A DNA stretch of 8,796 nt. Source: Bacteroidota bacterium. GTDB taxonomy: Bacteria; Bacteroidota; Bacteroidia; B-17B0; Aurantibacillaceae. This document shows, piece after piece, positions 6,959 to 8,796 of the stretch. The DNA lies in NCBI GenBank assembly GCA_025360565.1, contig JANYBY010000423.1:1-8796 (forward strand), in the 5' to 3' direction. Each line of letters begins with the position of its first letter. Position 1 is the first letter of the stretch. The notes under the pieces are model-generated. The model was given only the letters and a program-made list of their open reading frames with translations. It was not told where the DNA came from and did not search any database. A program made the translations under genes and the position numbers.

Positions 6959-8431
6959 ATGAATTCTGAGAACAAAATAATTGACGAAAGTAAACAAGGT
7001 GAGGCGATAATGGTTGAAACTGAAAATCTGGTTTCGACAAGCTCAACCGTCAAAACTAAAAAACTGTTTCTTGAAAGTTACGGCTGTCAAATGAATTTTA
7101 GCGACAGCGAAATTGTGGCATCTATATTAATGAATAAAGGATTTACCACCACGCAAAATTTTGAAGAGGCCGATGTAATTTTTGTAAACACCTGTGCTAT
7201 TAGAGAAGGAGCCGAATCAAAAGTGCGTAATCGTTTAAACGATTTTAAAAGAGTAAAATTAAAAAACCCAAAGGCATTGGTTGGTGTATTGGGTTGCATG
7301 GCCGAAAGATTAAAAACACAATTTTTAGAACAAGAAAAACTGGTTGATATGGTTGTGGGGCCTGATGCTTACCGCGATTTGCCCAATTTAATTGAACAGG
7401 CAGAAGACGGGCACCGCGCCATAAATGTTATTTTAAGTAAAGAAGAAACCTATGCCGACCTTACACCCGTGAGGCTTGGTACCAATGGGGTAACAGCGTT
7501 TATAAGCATTACCCGCGGTTGCGATAATATGTGCAGTTTTTGTGTGGTGCCTTTTACGCGAGGAAGAGAAAGAAGTCGTGACCCTGAAAGTATTGTGAAC
7601 GAAGCAAAAGATCTGTTTAATAATGGATACAGGGAAGTTACTTTGCTTGGGCAAAATGTAGATAGTTATTTATGGGCAGGCGGCGGCTTATCCCGAAGGG
7701 ATCCATTCGGAAAAAAAGAAACTTTAACCGAAGAGCAAAAAGCGAACTCGGTAAATTTTGCGCAATTGATGGAAAAAGTAGCGATGATAAATGCAGATCT
7801 TCGCGTACGTTTTTCAACTTCGCACCCAAAGGATATGAATGATGAAGTGCTTTATATGATGGCCAAGCACAATAATATTTGTAATAACATTCATTTGCCG
7901 GTGCAAAGCGGAAATAGCAAAGTACTTGAAATGATGAACCGCGGTTATACACGCGAATGGTATGAAGAGCGGATGAAAGCGATCCGGAAAATAATTCCAA
8001 ATTGCGGAATAAGTACCGATATAATTTCGGGTTTTTGCGGCGAAACAGATGAGGAGCATAAGGATACGTTAAGTTTAATGGAAATTGTAAAGTATGATTA
8101 TGCATATATGTTCATGTATAGCGAAAGGCCCAAAACCCTTGCTGAACGTAAGTATAAAGACGATGTGCCCGAAGAAATAAAAAAGAAAAGATTACAGGAG
8201 ATAGTTGATCTTCAGCGAAAACACAGTGCCATAAGAACAACCGAAGGAGTTGGAAAAATTCACCGCGTTTTAATTGAAGGATTTTCTAAAAAAAGTGATG
8301 AGATGTTAATGGGAAGGAACGAACAGAATACGGTTGTAGTTTTTCCAAAACAAAACCATAAAAAGGGCGATTACGTAAATGTTTATGCAGATAGATGTAC
8401 CCCTTCGACGTTGATTGGCGAAGTGGTATAA
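6959..8431 (+). CDS. miaB: tRNA-2-methylthio-N6-dimethylallyladenosine synthase (MiaB)
   Basis: Radical-SAM methylthiotransferase that converts i6A37 to ms2i6A37 next to the anticodon of tRNAs reading UNN codons. It has 490 residues. The N-terminal UPF0004 domain carries the three ligands of the auxiliary [4Fe-4S] cluster: Cys43 (YGCQMNFSD), Cys79 (NTCAIRE) and Cys113 (GCMAERL). The radical-SAM motif is RGCDNMCSFC (Cys188, 192, 195), followed by PFTRGRERSRDP (198-209), which is diagnostic of MiaB rather than RimO or MtaB. A TRAM RNA-binding domain occupies about 427-490. ATG 6959 is preferred because IIDESKQGEA just after it resembles the N-terminus of other Bacteroidota MiaB proteins; Met18 is an alternative. 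Two weakly conserved stretches (about 20-34 and 243-262) hold short palindromes described separately. No Shine-Dalgarno sequence is seen. Confidence 0.97.
   Translation: MNSENKIIDESKQGEAIMVETENLVSTSSTVKTKKLFLESYGCQMNFSDSEIVASILMNKGFTTTQNFEEADVIFVNTCAIREGAESKVRNRLNDFKRVKLKNPKALVGVLGCMAERLKTQFLEQEKLVDMVVGPDAYRDLPNLIEQAEDGHRAINVILSKEETYADLTPVRLGTNGVTAFISITRGCDNMCSFCVVPFTRGRERSRDPESIVNEAKDLFNNGYREVTLLGQNVDSYLWAGGGLSRRDPFGKKETLTEEQKANSVNFAQLMEKVAMINADLRVRFSTSHPKDMNDEVLYMMAKHNNICNNIHLPVQSGNSKVLEMMNRGYTREWYEERMKAIRKIIPNCGISTDIISGFCGETDEEHKDTLSLMEIVKYDYAYMFMYSERPKTLAERKYKDDVPEEIKKKRLQEIVDLQRKHSAIRTTEGVGKIHRVLIEGFSKKSDEMLMGRNEQNTVVVFPKQNHKKGDYVNVYADRCTPSTLIGEVV
7030..7048. repeat. REP-like palindrome remnant inside the miaB 5' region
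   Basis: GGTTTCGACAAGCTCAACC has complementary GGTT/AACC ends around a TCGACAAGCTC core. It strongly resembles the TTCGAC-AAGCTCA (or TACGCTCA) dispersed palindromes I recall from many Bacteroidota genomes. It reads in frame as VSTSST (residues 25-30) in the variable linker between the N-terminal segment and the first conserved strand of MiaB. The sequence is certain; its repeat identity rests on memory and one copy in this window. Confidence 0.5.
7690..7710. repeat. Nested palindrome in the variable insert of miaB
   Basis: ATCCC-GAA-GGGAT (7690-7702) is a perfect 5-bp stem with a 3-base loop. It overlaps a second inverted repeat, CCGAA (7693-7697) with TTCGG (7706-7710). It encodes the LSRRDPFG part of a MiaB loop that varies among relatives. 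CCC-GAA-GGG palindromes are, to my recollection, another class of short dispersed repeat in Bacteroidota. It may equally be chance in coding DNA. Confidence 0.35.
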
Positions 8432-8436
8432 AACAT

Positions 8437-8520
8437 AGAATGCAGATACAGCTGATTGCTATGATTAAATATGATTTTTAAGTCAACGAAAATCATAATC
8501 ATCTGCGTTATCAGCGTTCT
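8437..8520. repeat. Intergenic imperfect hairpin, REP-like, between miaB and the sigma-54 regulator
   Basis: The outer arms AGAATGCAGATA (8437-8448) and TATCAGCGTTCT (8509-8520) pair at 10 of 12 positions plus one G-T. The inner arms TATGATTTT (8470-8478) and AAAATCATA (8489-8497) pair perfectly around a 10-nt loop. The two sides are unequal between these stems, leaving a bulged region. ATCTGCGTTATCAGCGTTCT wording is familiar to me from dispersed intergenic repeats in Bacteroidota. There is no T-tract after the stem, so it is not a standard intrinsic terminator. It fills nearly all of the 105-bp spacer. Confidence 0.6.
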
Positions 8521-8536
8521 GTAAAAACAAACAATA

Positions 8537-8796
8537 ATGACAACACAAGATCTAAAACAAAAATTCGGAATAATTGGTAATAATATTTTACTTGAACGCG
8601 CGGTGGATATTGCGCGTCAGGTAGCGCCCACCGATCTTAACGTTGTAATTAATGGAGAGAGCGGAACGGGTAAAGAGGCTTTTCCTCAAATCATTCACCA
8701 ACACAGCGCGCGTAAGCATGGCCCTTATATAGCGGTTAACTGTGGCGCCATTCCTGAGGGTACGATAGACAGCGAATTATTCGGACACGAAAAAGG
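8537..8796 (+). CDS. Sigma-54-dependent AAA+ transcriptional activator, 3' end cut by window edge
   Basis: The first 86 codons of an enhancer-binding protein that uses ATP to open sigma-54 (RpoN) promoters. After a short N-terminus, which leaves no room for a receiver or sensor domain, FGIIGNN (10-16) begins the AAA+ domain. Walker A is GESGTGKE (40-47), followed by VNCGAIPEGTIDSELFGHEKG (67 onward). The window ends just before the expected GAFTGA loop that contacts sigma-54. Lack of a receiver domain suggests control by expression or by a partner protein rather than direct phosphorylation (inference). I recall this receiver-less type directly after miaB in many Bacteroidota. ATG 8537 is the first in-frame start; it lies 16 nt after the hairpin. 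No promoter box is clear in the spacer, so readthrough from miaB is possible. Target genes cannot be deduced. Confidence 0.93.
   Translation, partial: MTTQDLKQKFGIIGNNILLERAVDIARQVAPTDLNVVINGESGTGKEAFPQIIHQHSARKHGPYIAVNCGAIPEGTIDSELFGHEK

Noticed and set aside
7638..8105. 155-codon minus-strand open frame inside miaB
   Set aside because: It overlaps the conserved radical-SAM core of miaB and has no family signal.
8470..8497. Intrinsic terminator of miaB
   Set aside because: The 9-bp stem has only one G:C pair and no T-tract follows, so I list it as part of a repeat-like hairpin instead.

Overview
The window looks like chromosomal DNA of a Bacteroidota (Bacteroidetes) bacterium. The evidence is AT-rich coding DNA, starts without Shine-Dalgarno sequences, TAnnTTTG-type promoter words upstream of miaB, a TopA with a long Lys/Ala tail and no Cys4 zinc fingers, a Bacteroidota-style MiaB N-terminus, and a sigma-54 AAA+ regulator without a receiver domain directly after miaB. 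I cannot name a genus.

Left part (1-4148, + strand). Five genes lie head to tail and are probably one transcription unit: a UbiA-type prenyltransferase cut by the left edge, a type III polyketide synthase with an intact Cys-His-Asn triad, a SAM methyltransferase, an FAD-dependent oxidoreductase of the geranylgeranyl reductase/hydroxylase superfamily, and a secreted YceI lipid-binding protein. The first four overlap by 4, 8 and 8 nt, and yceI follows after 10 nt. The content resembles the Streptomyces srsABC logic (synthase, methyltransferase, flavoprotein hydroxylase making phenolic lipids and quinones), with a UbiA enzyme and a lipid carrier added. The simplest reading is a membrane lipid made from a long-chain alkylresorcinol, alkylpyrone or alkylquinone, possibly prenylated and then bound by YceI outside the inner membrane. 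The product is not known from sequence. This is the most interesting system in the window.

Middle (4150-6705, - strand). topA, DNA topoisomerase I, converges on yceI with one base between the stop codons. That base is the centre of a 19-bp palindrome.

Right part (6706-8796). A 253-bp divergent intergenic region carries two opposed arrays of 7-bp AATTRAR units that can fold into a long imperfect hairpin, plus candidate promoters for topA and miaB. miaB (tRNA ms2i6A synthase) is complete. Its two low-conservation stretches each contain a short palindrome that looks like a dispersed-repeat remnant carried in frame. After miaB comes an 84-bp imperfect hairpin, then the start of a sigma-54-dependent AAA+ activator that runs off the right edge just before its GAFTGA loop. 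Small repeats cluster around miaB and I saw none in the polyketide operon.

I found no rRNA, tRNA, CRISPR array, insertion sequence or phage gene.
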